DNA from: Psychrobacter sp. UBA3962
GTDB taxonomy: Bacteria; Pseudomonadota; Gammaproteobacteria; Pseudomonadales; Moraxellaceae
DNA length: 64,000 bases
Assembly (NCBI RefSeq): GCF_002385225.1
Contig: NZ_DGDC01000003.1
Span: 244,499-308,498, forward strand
Reading direction: 5' to 3'
This document shows, one piece after another, positions 17,822 through 26,323 of the stretch (positions are counted from its first letter, which is position 1; each line of letters opens with the position of its first letter). A program made the translations under genes and the position numbers. The notes beneath the pieces were generated by a model. It did not search any database. It worked only from the letters and a program-made list of their open reading frames with translations, and was not told the origin of the DNA.

Positions 17822-18724
17822 TTATCGAACGACGAAGTTAAGTTTCAGTCTACGTTTGTTGGTGCCGATAACTGGGGTAAGTGGACTTGCTCGGTTGACT
17901 GCAGATTCTAAAGACTCCTTTAGTGCTGCATCAGAGGTATTGGCATTAACACTCAATACATTCCCGTTTTCATCTACCGTTACTGAAACCGAGACAGCAG
18001 CGCCAACCTTGCCTACTGGTGGGTTCCAATGTGGTTCAATTAAGCTTACCAAAGCGCCACTGACATCACCACTACTGGCTTTGCTGTTACCACTGCCTGT
18101 TGATTGTGAGGCAGTTCCTGTGCCAGAAGTGGATTTGTTTTTATTGCTATCAGTCCCAGAGGGGAAGGTGGCACTAAGCTGACCTTGGTTGGTGGTGTTG
18201 GCAGTCACTTTTGGGGCGCTGTTTATCGGTTTTGACTCCTCAATAGCAGAGGTCACTTCTGTAGTATCTGAAAAATCTTCTGCGCCGCCAATATCCGGAA
18301 GTTCATTTAATTCACTAAAGACAGGGTCACTACTGTCATTAGCCCCCATAGGCTCAGGGGTAGGCTCTACTGATCTATTAAAGATAGAAGATATGCCTCT
18401 TGAGAAGGCAGAATCACTACCAATATAAGATTGGTCATTTTGGGTAGCTGGCTGTTGCTGGCTAATTTCGGGAGTCGCAGGAATCCCGCCGGCAGCAAGA
18501 GTCTCGCGATTGGCTTGAATGTCCGCTTGCAAGCTTGCCAACTCCTCAGGGGTGATGATAGTGGTCTCAATAGCCTGATTGTCTTCAATTTTAGGCACTT
18601 GGTAAGACAAAGCAATAAATGCCAATATAGAGCCATGCACGATTAAGCTTAAGATAGCTGGCAGGGCGATGCCATTATCTTCAGGCTCTACAGGAACGTA
18701 AACACTGGGCGCTCGATTTAGCAA
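17822..18724 (-). CDS. tolA: TolA-type energy-transducing protein
   Basis: Links the TolQR motor to the outer membrane. Seen: a short cytoplasmic N-end, one transmembrane segment (about 20-42) with the conserved Ser26-X3-His30 contact for TolQR, a long central region, and a C-terminal TonB/TolA fold (about 215-300, including VSVTVDENGNVLSVNANTS). The central region is unlike E. coli TolA: instead of an Ala/Lys/Glu-rich helix it is Ser/Thr/Gly/Asn-rich and probably disordered. At 300 residues it is shorter than the 421 of E. coli. Placed between tolR (18-base gap) and tolB, so the identity is secure by context although the sequence alone might be called TonB-like. Confidence 0.88.
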   Translation of the reverse strand: MLNRAPSVYVPVEPEDNGIALPAILSLIVHGSILAFIALSYQVPKIEDNQAIETTIITPEELASLQADIQANRETLAAGGIPATPEISQQQPATQNDQSYIGSDSAFSRGISSIFNRSVEPTPEPMGANDSSDPVFSELNELPDIGGAEDFSDTTEVTSAIEESKPINSAPKVTANTTNQGQLSATFPSGTDSNKNKSTSGTGTASQSTGSGNSKASSGDVSGALVSLIEPHWNPPVGKVGAAVSVSVTVDENGNVLSVNANTSDAALKESLESAVNRASPLTPVIGTNKRRLKLNFVVR

Positions 18725-18742
18725 GGTAATAGTCTCAAAATT

Positions 18743-19195
18743 TTAGTTTATATTACTAGGTAGGGGCTGACCGGTTAATAAGCCTACTTTTTTCACCCCT
18801 GCTTTTTGAAGGTTGGCCATCAACTGCATCACCATACCATACTGATTATTTTGGTCAGCATTAATCATGACTTGCACCTCATTGCCTTGCGCATTGTTTT
18901 GTAAACCAATAAGGGTTTCAATCAATGCTTCTTCAAGTACAGGGGTATCGATGTTATTCTCATAGCTCATATAAATCTCCCCATTACTTTTTAGGGAGAT
19001 AATCACCGGCATTTGAGCCCCCGTGGCAATGTTTTCGGTACTGGCTTTGGGCAAGTCAACGTCAACGCCTGTGGTCAGCATTGGGGTTGTCACCATAAAG
19101 ATGACCAGCAACACCAACATCACATCAATGTAGGGCACTACATTCATTGAGGCATTTAGCTCTTTTTTATGTCTTGAAAAGGGGCTGGCTTTCAT
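18743..19195 (-). CDS. tolR: Tol-Pal motor subunit TolR (ExbD family)
   Basis: Inner-membrane component of the proton-driven TolQR motor. Seen: one transmembrane segment (about 18-40) with the essential Asp24 in PYIDVMLVLLVIFMV, then a periplasmic ExbD/TolR domain. 150 residues is the usual size. It is encoded 12 bases after tolQ and 18 bases before tolA, forming one transcript. Confidence 0.93.
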   Translation of the reverse strand: MKASPFSRHKKELNASMNVVPYIDVMLVLLVIFMVTTPMLTTGVDVDLPKASTENIATGAQMPVIISLKSNGEIYMSYENNIDTPVLEEALIETLIGLQNNAQGNEVQVMINADQNNQYGMVMQLMANLQKAGVKKVGLLTGQPLPSNIN

Positions 19196-19207
19196 AACGT
19201 GCTCCTT

Positions 19208-19948
19208 TTATACCAGAGGGGACTGAACATTTTGAGCAACAACCGCAGGATCATCTTGAGTAGAGGTAGCTGTTTCGTGAGTCTCACGCTGTAGCATACC
19301 GGTCATTTCGTCACAGAATAGGGCACGGCTGTCATAAATACCAGCAGCCTTACCTGTAAAATGGTTGTAAGCTAAAACGGCTGGGATAGCCGCAAATAGA
19401 CCCATAGCGGTGGCAATCAAGGCCTCGGCAATACCTGGGGCAACCGCAGAAAGACTAACTTGAGACGCTTCAGATAGACCAATAAAGGCATTCATAATCC
19501 CCCAAACGGTCCCAAACAAACCAATGTAAGGCGACACTGAACCGATACTGGCCAACACGCCTAAGCCTGATTCGAGTGATTGTTGTTGGCGACCCAGTCC
19601 CACACGAAGTTTACGCTCAACGCCATCAATAATATGATCTTTAGGTTGACGTTTTTTATTCATGCGTAAGAATTCAGAGAAACCGACATAAAATATGTTG
19701 GCCAGACCATGACGATCCGGTGAGTTCTGAATGCCTTGATACAACTTCGCCAAATCTTCTCCTGACCAAAACCAGTTTTCAAAATGCTGATCTTGGCGTT
19801 TGGCTGTCCCCAGTCGTGCGCTCAAACGGAAAATTAGCACCCAGCAAATAATGGAGGCTAATAATAAGATACCCATAACAATTTGAACCAATAAGCTGGC
19901 ATTGGTGATAAGACTAATAAGGTTGATAGAATCTGACAGCTCTGACAT
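19208..19948 (-). CDS. tolQ: Tol-Pal motor subunit TolQ (MotA/TolQ/ExbB family)
   Basis: Inner-membrane proton-channel subunit that with TolR powers TolA. Seen: an N-terminal transmembrane helix (about 16-40), a cytoplasmic loop, and the two-helix MotA/TolQ/ExbB block (SVSPYIGLFGTVWGIMNAF and APGIAEALIATAMGLFAAIPAVLAYN). Length 246 fits TolQ. First gene of the tolQRA-tolB set; the usual upstream ybgC is absent, and the region before it is gene-free. Confidence 0.93.
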   Translation of the reverse strand: MSELSDSINLISLITNASLLVQIVMGILLLASIICWVLIFRLSARLGTAKRQDQHFENWFWSGEDLAKLYQGIQNSPDRHGLANIFYVGFSEFLRMNKKRQPKDHIIDGVERKLRVGLGRQQQSLESGLGVLASIGSVSPYIGLFGTVWGIMNAFIGLSEASQVSLSAVAPGIAEALIATAMGLFAAIPAVLAYNHFTGKAAGIYDSRALFCDEMTGMLQRETHETATSTQDDPAVVAQNVQSPLV

Positions 19949-20438
19949 GAATAACTCACTTGAGGTTATAAAGGCTAAATAAAATAGAACGTAAGGGAAA
20001 ATAGTGGAGATAAGGCTAAATTTGGAGTAGCTGCTAGTATCATTTTAAATATGATTTTTTAAGTACCGGTTGTAGTTATAAACGTTAGTAAAAATAAAAA
20101 TACAAGCGGGTCTAATATAGCAGGGCTACATTATACCTTAACCAAGGCTGATTCTACTACTTTCAAATAACCTTATAAACTAAAGCAATAATTAGATTCC
20201 CTTCAAATACTGCTCCTACTGATTAATAATATAAAAATTTGCATAGAATTTGATGAATTGTTGGTCAAAGGTGTACTAGTTTTAACGCGAATCCTATATA
20301 ATCTGTCCTTTTTTTATTATATTAATGCAGTATTTCTCATTGTCTGTTTTTGGTTAATCAAAAAGCAAGGTTATTTTATTTTCCCTAAGCAGCACCACCT
20401 TTTGGTTTTTCAACGCAAATATACTCAGGCTACTACCT
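19949..20438. other. Divergent intergenic region of tolQ and the NCS2 permease
   Basis: AT-rich. A TATAAT at 20297-20302 could be the -10 of the permease gene, with no good -35. A 64-codon frame (20258-20452) overlaps the permease start and is not convincing. No purine-riboswitch fold was recognised. Confidence 0.35.
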
Positions 20439-21734
20439 ATGAATGCAATTGAGCGCTATTTTGGCATTGACGGTCAAAACACCACGATAAGAACCGAAGT
20501 TCTAGCAGGACTTACTACGTTTTTAACGATGGCATACATTATTTTTGTTAACCCAAACATTCTTGCAGATGCAGGCATGGATAGAGGGGCAGTGTTTGTG
20601 GCCACCTGTTTGGCTGCAGCAGTAGGCTGTTTCATTATGGGTATTTATGCCCGTCTTCCAGTAGCTTTGGCGCCAGGTATGGGGCTAAATGCCTTCTTTA
20701 CCTATGGCGTAGTACTGGGTATGGGGTATACCTGGCAGACGGCCTTAGGGGCGGTCTTCTTATCAGGCTGTATCTTTGTTTTCTTAAGCTTATTCAAAAT
20801 TCGTGAGTGGGTTATTAATGCCATTCCAAATAGCTTAAAGCAAGGTATTGTTGCTGGTATTGGTGCTTTCTTGGCTTTTATTGCCTTGAAGAGTTCAGGC
20901 GTTATCGTAGCTAATGAAGCCACTTTTGTCAGTCTAGGGGACTTACAACAGTTCTCTCCTATGATGGCGGCTTTGGGCTTCTTTTTAATCATTGGTTTGG
21001 TCTATCGTAATATCCCAGGTGCGGTAACTATTGGTATTTTGGCAGTGACCGTTATTGGGGTTATTACTGGGAATGTGCCCTTTGATGGTGTAATGTCCAT
21101 GCCACCTCCTATTGCACCTACTTTTATGCAGCTAGACATTGCGGGTGCGTTTGATATTGGCATGATCAGTGTGATTTTTGCTTTCTTATTCGTAGACCTG
21201 TTTGACACCTCAGGCACCCTAATTGGGGTAACCAACAAAGCAGGCTTAGTGGATAAAAATGGTGACATCCCTAACTTAGATAAAGCTTTATTAGCGGACT
21301 CTACGGCGACCGTGGCCGGCTCATTACTAGGAACGTCTTCAACCACGAGCTTTGTTGAAAGTACAGCAGGTGTAGCGGCTGGTGGTCGTACAGGGCTTAT
21401 GGCTGTGACGGTAGGCGTGTTGTTCCTATTAAGTATTTTCTTTGCTCCATTGGCTGGCATGATTCCCGCTTATGCTACCGCAGGCGCTATTTTCTATGTT
21501 TCGGTACTGATGTTATATACCCTGAAAGACATTGATTGGGAAGACTTAACTGAAGCGGCTCCTGTGGCAGTAGTACTGCTATTGACTCCATTAACTTACT
21601 CAATTGCGGATGGTATCTCGTTAGGCTTTATTACTTATACCGTGGTAAAAGTATTAACTGGTAAGTTTAATCAAGTAAGTGTGGCAGTCTGGGTACTGAC
21701 CATTATCTTATTGGCGAAAATTGTATTTTTATAA
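20439..21734 (+). CDS. NCS2-family permease, AzgA/PbuG-like (hypoxanthine, guanine, adenine)
   Basis: Proton-coupled purine transporter of the nucleobase-cation symporter 2 family. Seen: the AzgA-like opening (RTEVLAGLTTFLTMAYIIFVNP), 12 or more hydrophobic segments, ALAPGMGLNAFFTY, and the FVDLFDTSGTLIGV / GTSSTTSFVESTAGVAAGGRTGL motifs that line the substrate site in this subfamily. These motifs separate the AzgA/GhxP/PurP branch from the uracil and xanthine branches. Length 431 is typical. Substrate among hypoxanthine, guanine and adenine cannot be told from sequence alone. Monocistronic; a weak hairpin with T-run follows. Confidence 0.88.
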   Translation: MNAIERYFGIDGQNTTIRTEVLAGLTTFLTMAYIIFVNPNILADAGMDRGAVFVATCLAAAVGCFIMGIYARLPVALAPGMGLNAFFTYGVVLGMGYTWQTALGAVFLSGCIFVFLSLFKIREWVINAIPNSLKQGIVAGIGAFLAFIALKSSGVIVANEATFVSLGDLQQFSPMMAALGFFLIIGLVYRNIPGAVTIGILAVTVIGVITGNVPFDGVMSMPPPIAPTFMQLDIAGAFDIGMISVIFAFLFVDLFDTSGTLIGVTNKAGLVDKNGDIPNLDKALLADSTATVAGSLLGTSSTTSFVESTAGVAAGGRTGLMAVTVGVLFLLSIFFAPLAGMIPAYATAGAIFYVSVLMLYTLKDIDWEDLTEAAPVAVVLLLTPLTYSIADGISLGFITYTVVKVLTGKFNQVSVAVWVLTIILLAKIVFL

Positions 21735-21795
21735 TCAATAGCCTTTTCTAGCCATGGGCTTGGTAACTATGCTAATATTTGGTTATCAAGCTCAT

Positions 21796-21829
21796 AACCT
21801 CAAGCAACGCCGTAGAGGTTTTTCTTTTT
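21796..21829 (+). terminator. Terminator after the NCS2 permease
   Basis: AACCTC (21796-21801) and GAGGTT (21815-21820) with a 13-base loop, followed by a T-rich tract broken by one C. Confidence 0.5.
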
Positions 21830-22034
21830 AGGTAAGTTTCGACGTTCTGTTGATAACTTAACCTTCATCAAAAAAAGAAGAAGGCATTAGTGAGTTTGTT
21901 ATTACCTATTCACCTTTGAGTATTTATTACGATAACGTATTAATTACCCAGTGGTTAAAAAGTAAGACAGCTTGAGTTCACTAAGCCGCAACATTCTTAA
22001 TTCCCTATTTTTAATTCCCCTTAGAATGAACTAG

Positions 22035-22087
22035 AACCGCCGTCTTACCTCCTAATTAGGTTGGGTATGAGTTTGGCGGTTTTTTTA
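22035..22087 (+). terminator. Second hairpin with T-run upstream of putA
   Basis: AACCGCC (22035-22041) pairs with GGCGGTT (22075-22081), followed by T to 22087; the 33-base loop contains a smaller ACCT/AGGT hairpin. It lies about 240 bases after the permease terminator and 113 bases before putA, so it may end a short untranslated transcript or act as a leader attenuator. Confidence 0.5.
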
Positions 22088-22200
22088 TGGGCATTCTACT
22101 TGATTTAAGAAATTAGCCTTAGCAGTTCTCGCATTAGCTGTAAAAATAGCTTGGCATTTTGCCTGTAATATCAATATTTTTTAGTATCAATGGAGTTGAT

Positions 22201-25200
22201 ATGAGTTTGAACAATCCTTTTTATCCACAAAACCCTATTCAGTTTTCAGCGCAGGAAGTATTGAATCCAGAATTCATCGACCGCCCCTCAAGGGAGTTAT
22301 TTAAATTAATATCGCCTCTTTATAGTGCCGATGAAGATGAGTGGTTGGGTCATTTATTGCCTTTAGCAGAGCCTAGAATTAATAACGGCGTTAGTGAACG
22401 TGAGACCATTAGTGAGCAAACCAAAAGCTTGGTTGAACATGTTCGCAGCAATGACAAAGCTGTGAAAATGGTAGATTCATTACTATTAGAATACAGCCTT
22501 GATACCCAAGAAGGTATTCTATTGATGAGTCTGGCTGAGGCTTTGATTCGAGTGCCAGATAACGCCACTGCAGATGCCCTGATTCGTGACAAAATGAGTG
22601 TGGCAGACTGGAAAAAACATCTAAAAGATGACAACGGCTTTATCGTCAATGCTTCAACGTGGGGCCTAATGATGACAGGCCGTGTGGTGAGTATTGATAG
22701 CTCGACCACAGCCGCCGGCTTCTTGGATCGTATGACGAAGAAAATGGGTGAGCCGGTGATTCGTAGCGCCATGCAAAGGGCTATGAAGATTATGGGTCAC
22801 CAGTTTGTCTTGGGTGAATCTATTGAAGAGGCCAACCGCAACAGCCAGCCTTATCGCAATAAGGGCTATACCTATTCATTCGATATGCTTGGGGAAGCTG
22901 CGGTTACTCATAAAGATGCCGAGAAGTACTTTAGTGACTATCTACACGCCATTCGCTCTACCGCCAATATCAAAGTTAAAGAGGGCATGCCTAAGCCTTC
23001 AGTATCTATCAAGCTGTCGGCACTCCACCCTCGTTATGAAGCCACACAGATCGATCAGGTCTTAGGCTTATTGCGCCAACGCTGTATCTTGCTGATTGAA
23101 GCTGCGCGTGAAGTCGATGTTGATATCAGTATCGACGCAGAAGAGGCGGATCGTCTTAAGGTATCTTTAAAACTATTTGAATCCTTATATCGTGACACCA
23201 TGACCCAAGGCTGGGATGGCTTAGGACTGGTGGTACAAGGCTACTCAAAACGAGCTTTGTCTGTATTAACTTGGCTGGCCAGCCTGGCAAAAGAGGTGGG
23301 TGACCGTATTCCAGTACGCTTGGTAAAAGGCGCTTACTGGGACTATGAAATTAAGTTAGCACAGCAAAAAGGAATTACCGGCTATCCGGTGTGGACCCGT
23401 AAAGAAGGTACAGATGTGGCTTATCTGGCTTGTGCCAGATTCTTATTAACCGAGCAAATTCGTGGGGTGCTTTGGCCACAGTTTGCCACCCATAACGCTC
23501 ATACTTTGTCTTCGGTAATGACCATGAGTCCGCACAGAGACTTTGAATTTCAGAGACTACATGGCATGGGCGATGCTCTTTATGATCACATTCTGCAAGC
23601 CTACAACATCCCGGTGCGTATCTATGCGCCAGTCGGTGCGCACAAAGACTTGCTGCCTTATTTGGTTCGTCGTCTATTAGAAAATGGTGCTAACAGCTCA
23701 TTTGTGCATCAGTTATTAGATAAGAGTCACCCAATTGAGCCGTTGACTGTGCACCCGTATGACACGCTGACCCAGCATGAGACGCTGCATAACCCACGTA
23801 TTGCAATGCCATTGGAGATTTATGCTGATAGGCAGGCAAGCTTTGGTCCTAATATCTTCGTTGACTCGCAGTGGCAACCGTTTAGAGCTCAAGTAGACAG
23901 CCACCTACAACATAGTTGGTCAGCCAATCCTATTGTTAATGGTCAGCAAATTGATAAGACAGTAGCGCAAGAGCTCACCACTCATACTGTAGTAGCCCCT
24001 TGGGATCATGAGGTGGTAGCTGGTGAAGTGGTCTACGCTGATGCGCAGCTTGCAAGCCAAGCGATCGAGGCCGCAATAGCCGGTCAAAGCCAGTGGCAGC
24101 AAGTGCCTGTCGCTGAACGCAGTGCTATCTTAAAGCGCATCGCTGACTTGTATGAACAAAACTACAGCCAGCTGGTAGCTATGTGTCACAAAGAGGCGGG
24201 TAAGACATTACAAGACAGTATTGATGAGATTCGTGAGGCCGTAGATTTTTGTCGTTATTACGCTAATGAGGCTGAGCGCTTAAGTCAACAAACCCATACT
24301 TTTACCGATATTGCAGGCAATGAAGTTAATCAAAAGCGCACTGCTCGCGGTACAGTAGTGTGCATTAGTCCTTGGAACTTCCCATTGGCAATTTATACCG
24401 GACAAATTGTCGGTGCCTTGGCCGCAGGCAATACTGTGGTTGCTAAGCCTGCGGAGCAGACCAGTTTGATCGCCTATTTTGGGGCACAGCTGATGTATCA
24501 AGCCGGTGTTCCTGAATATGCCTTACAGTTTGTCACTGGGGCAGGCGAGGTAGGCGCAACATTGACCTCATCACCCTTAATTGATGGCGTGGTATTTACG
24601 GGTTCTACCCAGACTGCGCAACACATTAATAAGTCGCTGTATTCTACTGAGCGAGTGGTGCAGGCCGGCTCTGAGCAAAATACGGCTAAAGAATTGCCTA
24701 TTTTGATTGCAGAAACGGGCGGTCAAAACGCGATGATCGTTGACTCAACCGCACTGCCTGAGCAAGTGGTAAAAGATGCGGTGTTATCAGCCTTTGGTTC
24801 AGCAGGGCAGCGTTGTTCAGCGTGTCGTGTGTTGTGTTTACAGCAAGACATTGCTGATTCTGTCATTGAGCTGCTAAAAGGCAATATGGCTGAGTTGGTG
24901 GTAGGTAATCCTTCAAATGTGACCACTGATGTGGGGCCAGTTATTGATAAGGATGCTCAAAAAGGTCTACGTGCTCATATTGAAGCCATGCGTAATGACA
25001 GTCGAGCCCGTGTAATTGCTCAAACCCCTATTAGCTCAGAGTCTGCAAATAATCTAAGTAATAGTACTTTTGTCTTGCCGACCGCTATTGAAGTGGACGG
25101 TATTGACGTGATTGGCGGTGAGCATTTTGGACCCATCTTGCATATCTTACGTTATGAGGCTAGTAAGCTAGATGAGCTTATAGAGGAAATTAATGCCACA

Positions 25201-25416
25201 GGTTATGGGTTAACTTTAGGCATCCACAGTCGTATTGAAACCGTGGCTGATCATATTGAAAGCCGCACTAAAGTGGGCAATACCTATATAAACCGTAACC
25301 AAATCGGGGCCGTAGTAGGTGAGCAGCCCTTTGGTGGTTGTGGGTTATCAGGGACAGGACCTAAAGCAGGCGGTCCACGTTATGTGGCTAGACTGATGAA
25401 GTGGCAAAACGTTTAA
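22201..25416 (+). CDS. putA: Bifunctional proline dehydrogenase / P5C dehydrogenase PutA (short form)
   Basis: Oxidises proline to glutamate in two steps with FAD and NAD. Seen: a proline dehydrogenase barrel in the first half (KLSALHPRYE, then RLVKGAYWDYE near 372-382) and an aldehyde-dehydrogenase domain in the second half with general base Glu838 (in AETGGQNAM) and catalytic Cys872 (in GQRCSACR). At 1071 residues it has neither the N-terminal ribbon-helix-helix repressor of E. coli PutA (1320) nor the C-terminal ALDH-superfamily domain; the latter is encoded separately just downstream. The start at 22201 has TGGAG nearby; the longer TTG frame is rejected. It cannot repress itself by the E. 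coli mechanism. Confidence 0.95.
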   Translation: MSLNNPFYPQNPIQFSAQEVLNPEFIDRPSRELFKLISPLYSADEDEWLGHLLPLAEPRINNGVSERETISEQTKSLVEHVRSNDKAVKMVDSLLLEYSLDTQEGILLMSLAEALIRVPDNATADALIRDKMSVADWKKHLKDDNGFIVNASTWGLMMTGRVVSIDSSTTAAGFLDRMTKKMGEPVIRSAMQRAMKIMGHQFVLGESIEEANRNSQPYRNKGYTYSFDMLGEAAVTHKDAEKYFSDYLHAIRSTANIKVKEGMPKPSVSIKLSALHPRYEATQIDQVLGLLRQRCILLIEAAREVDVDISIDAEEADRLKVSLKLFESLYRDTMTQGWDGLGLVVQGYSKRALSVLTWLASLAKEVGDRIPVRLVKGAYWDYEIKLAQQKGITGYPVWTRKEGTDVAYLACARFLLTEQIRGVLWPQFATHNAHTLSSVMTMSPHRDFEFQRLHGMGDALYDHILQAYNIPVRIYAPVGAHKDLLPYLVRRLLENGANSSFVHQLLDKSHPIEPLTVHPYDTLTQHETLHNPRIAMPLEIYADRQASFGPNIFVDSQWQPFRAQVDSHLQHSWSANPIVNGQQIDKTVAQELTTHTVVAPWDHEVVAGEVVYADAQLASQAIEAAIAGQSQWQQVPVAERSAILKRIADLYEQNYSQLVAMCHKEAGKTLQDSIDEIREAVDFCRYYANEAERLSQQTHTFTDIAGNEVNQKRTARGTVVCISPWNFPLAIYTGQIVGALAAGNTVVAKPAEQTSLIAYFGAQLMYQAGVPEYALQFVTGAGEVGATLTSSPLIDGVVFTGSTQTAQHINKSLYSTERVVQAGSEQNTAKELPILIAETGGQNAMIVDSTALPEQVVKDAVLSAFGSAGQRCSACRVLCLQQDIADSVIELLKGNMAELVVGNPSNVTTDVGPVIDKDAQKGLRAHIEAMRNDSRARVIAQTPISSESANNLSNSTFVLPTAIEVDGIDVIGGEHFGPILHILRYEASKLDELIEEINATGYGLTLGIHSRIETVADHIESRTKVGNTYINRNQIGAVVGEQPFGGCGLSGTGPKAGGPRYVARLMKWQNV

Positions 25417-25489
25417 AACAACGCCAATCCACTTTTGATGTGACACAAGATATCTCATAACAATAAGTAATGACATTAAGGATAAGCTC

Positions 25490-26182
25490 ATGAATAAAGT
25501 ATTTAAAGAAAATCAGGCCCAGCAGTGTGAAGCTTGGGCGCAATTAGGGGCTGTAAAGCGCAGCATTATTTTGACAGAAGCGAGTAGAAAGTTAGCCGAT
25601 ATCAGCCCTAATGGAGAACAGGCACAACATCTATTTAATCATTTGTTGGCTCAAGCCCAAAAACTAGAAGAGGTCATGTGTTTAGAGGGCGCCACAGGGG
25701 AGTCTAATGATTTGTATTTAGCTCCTCGCGGAAAAACTATGGTATTAGCCACTGAGTCGGCCAATCCTATTGCTTTCTTGGGTACCCTGGTCGCAGCCTT
25801 GTTGACCGGAAACGAAGTGTTTTTGCGTTATCCAAGTCGTCAGCAGCTTTGCGAAGAAGCTATGGCTGTTCTTAATGAGTCTGGGGTTTATGCTGGTGTA
25901 ATGAGCATTACCAACGACTCAGAGCTGACCACACTACTCAATATCAGTCGTTTGGCCGTTGTGGGTGCTGTGGGTACGCCGCAAGAGCTATTACAAATTG
26001 GCAAAGATCTGTCTGAAACAGATGGGATTTTAACGCAGCTGGTAGCAGTAACCGATCTAGAAGGCTGTAGCGAAATGTTCCAACCAGACTATCTAGAACG
26101 CTTTTGTACCGAGCGCGTTAAGACTGTGAATACCACAGCCATCGGGGGTAATGCGAGCTTAATTGAGTTAGGTATGGGCTAG
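25490..26182 (+). CDS. Stand-alone PutA C-terminal ALDH-superfamily-like domain
   Basis: A 230-residue protein that I align by eye with the extreme C-terminal part of long PutA proteins: a GESNDLYLAPRGKTMVLATE block resembling the GERNLYALLPRERVLCLAD block of E. coli PutA, a degenerate Rossmann-like core with LVAALLTGNEVF, and the closing VNTTAIGGNASLIELG, which matches the PutA C-terminal VNTAAAGGNASLMTIG. In long PutAs this non-catalytic domain covers the tunnel that channels P5C between active sites. No catalytic Cys or NAD motif is visible, as expected. It begins 73 bases after putA with its own AAGGA and ATG, so it is a separate gene, not an obvious frameshift. Likely co-transcribed with putA and a partner of it; that partnership is inference. 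Confidence 0.75.
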   Translation: MNKVFKENQAQQCEAWAQLGAVKRSIILTEASRKLADISPNGEQAQHLFNHLLAQAQKLEEVMCLEGATGESNDLYLAPRGKTMVLATESANPIAFLGTLVAALLTGNEVFLRYPSRQQLCEEAMAVLNESGVYAGVMSITNDSELTTLLNISRLAVVGAVGTPQELLQIGKDLSETDGILTQLVAVTDLEGCSEMFQPDYLERFCTERVKTVNTTAIGGNASLIELGMG

Positions 26183-26267
26183 CGGTTTTAGGCGATGATT
26201 TATTTTTAGCCTATGATTTATTAAGCTGAGGTCGCAAGACTGGACAAGCTTAATAAATAGCCTAAGC

Positions 26268-26298
26268 AAAAAAAGCAGCCATAATGGCTGCTTTTTTT
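26268..26298. terminator. Bidirectional terminator between the PutA-domain gene and the FMO gene
   Basis: Thirteen-base arms (core GCAGCC / GGCTGC) with a 5-base loop and A/T runs on both sides, lying between two convergent genes. Confidence 0.88.
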
Positions 26299-26323
26299 AA
26301 TTAATTCTGCCTGACTTAAGCAA

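Noticed and set aside
20200..20438. Purine riboswitch before the NCS2 permease
   Set aside because: I could not find the conserved loop sequences or a three-way junction.
20258..20452. 64-codon hydrophobic frame before the NCS2 permease
   Set aside because: Overlaps the permease start in another frame, lacks a ribosome binding site, and its AT-rich sequence gives hydrophobic codons by chance.
21002..21460. 152-codon minus-strand frame
   Set aside because: Shadow of the permease gene in antisense; composition follows the permease codons.
25417..25489. Frameshift joining putA to the downstream gene
   Set aside because: putA has a natural stop after the usual short-PutA ending, and the next gene has its own RBS and ATG after 73 bases. 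A single indel would not give both.
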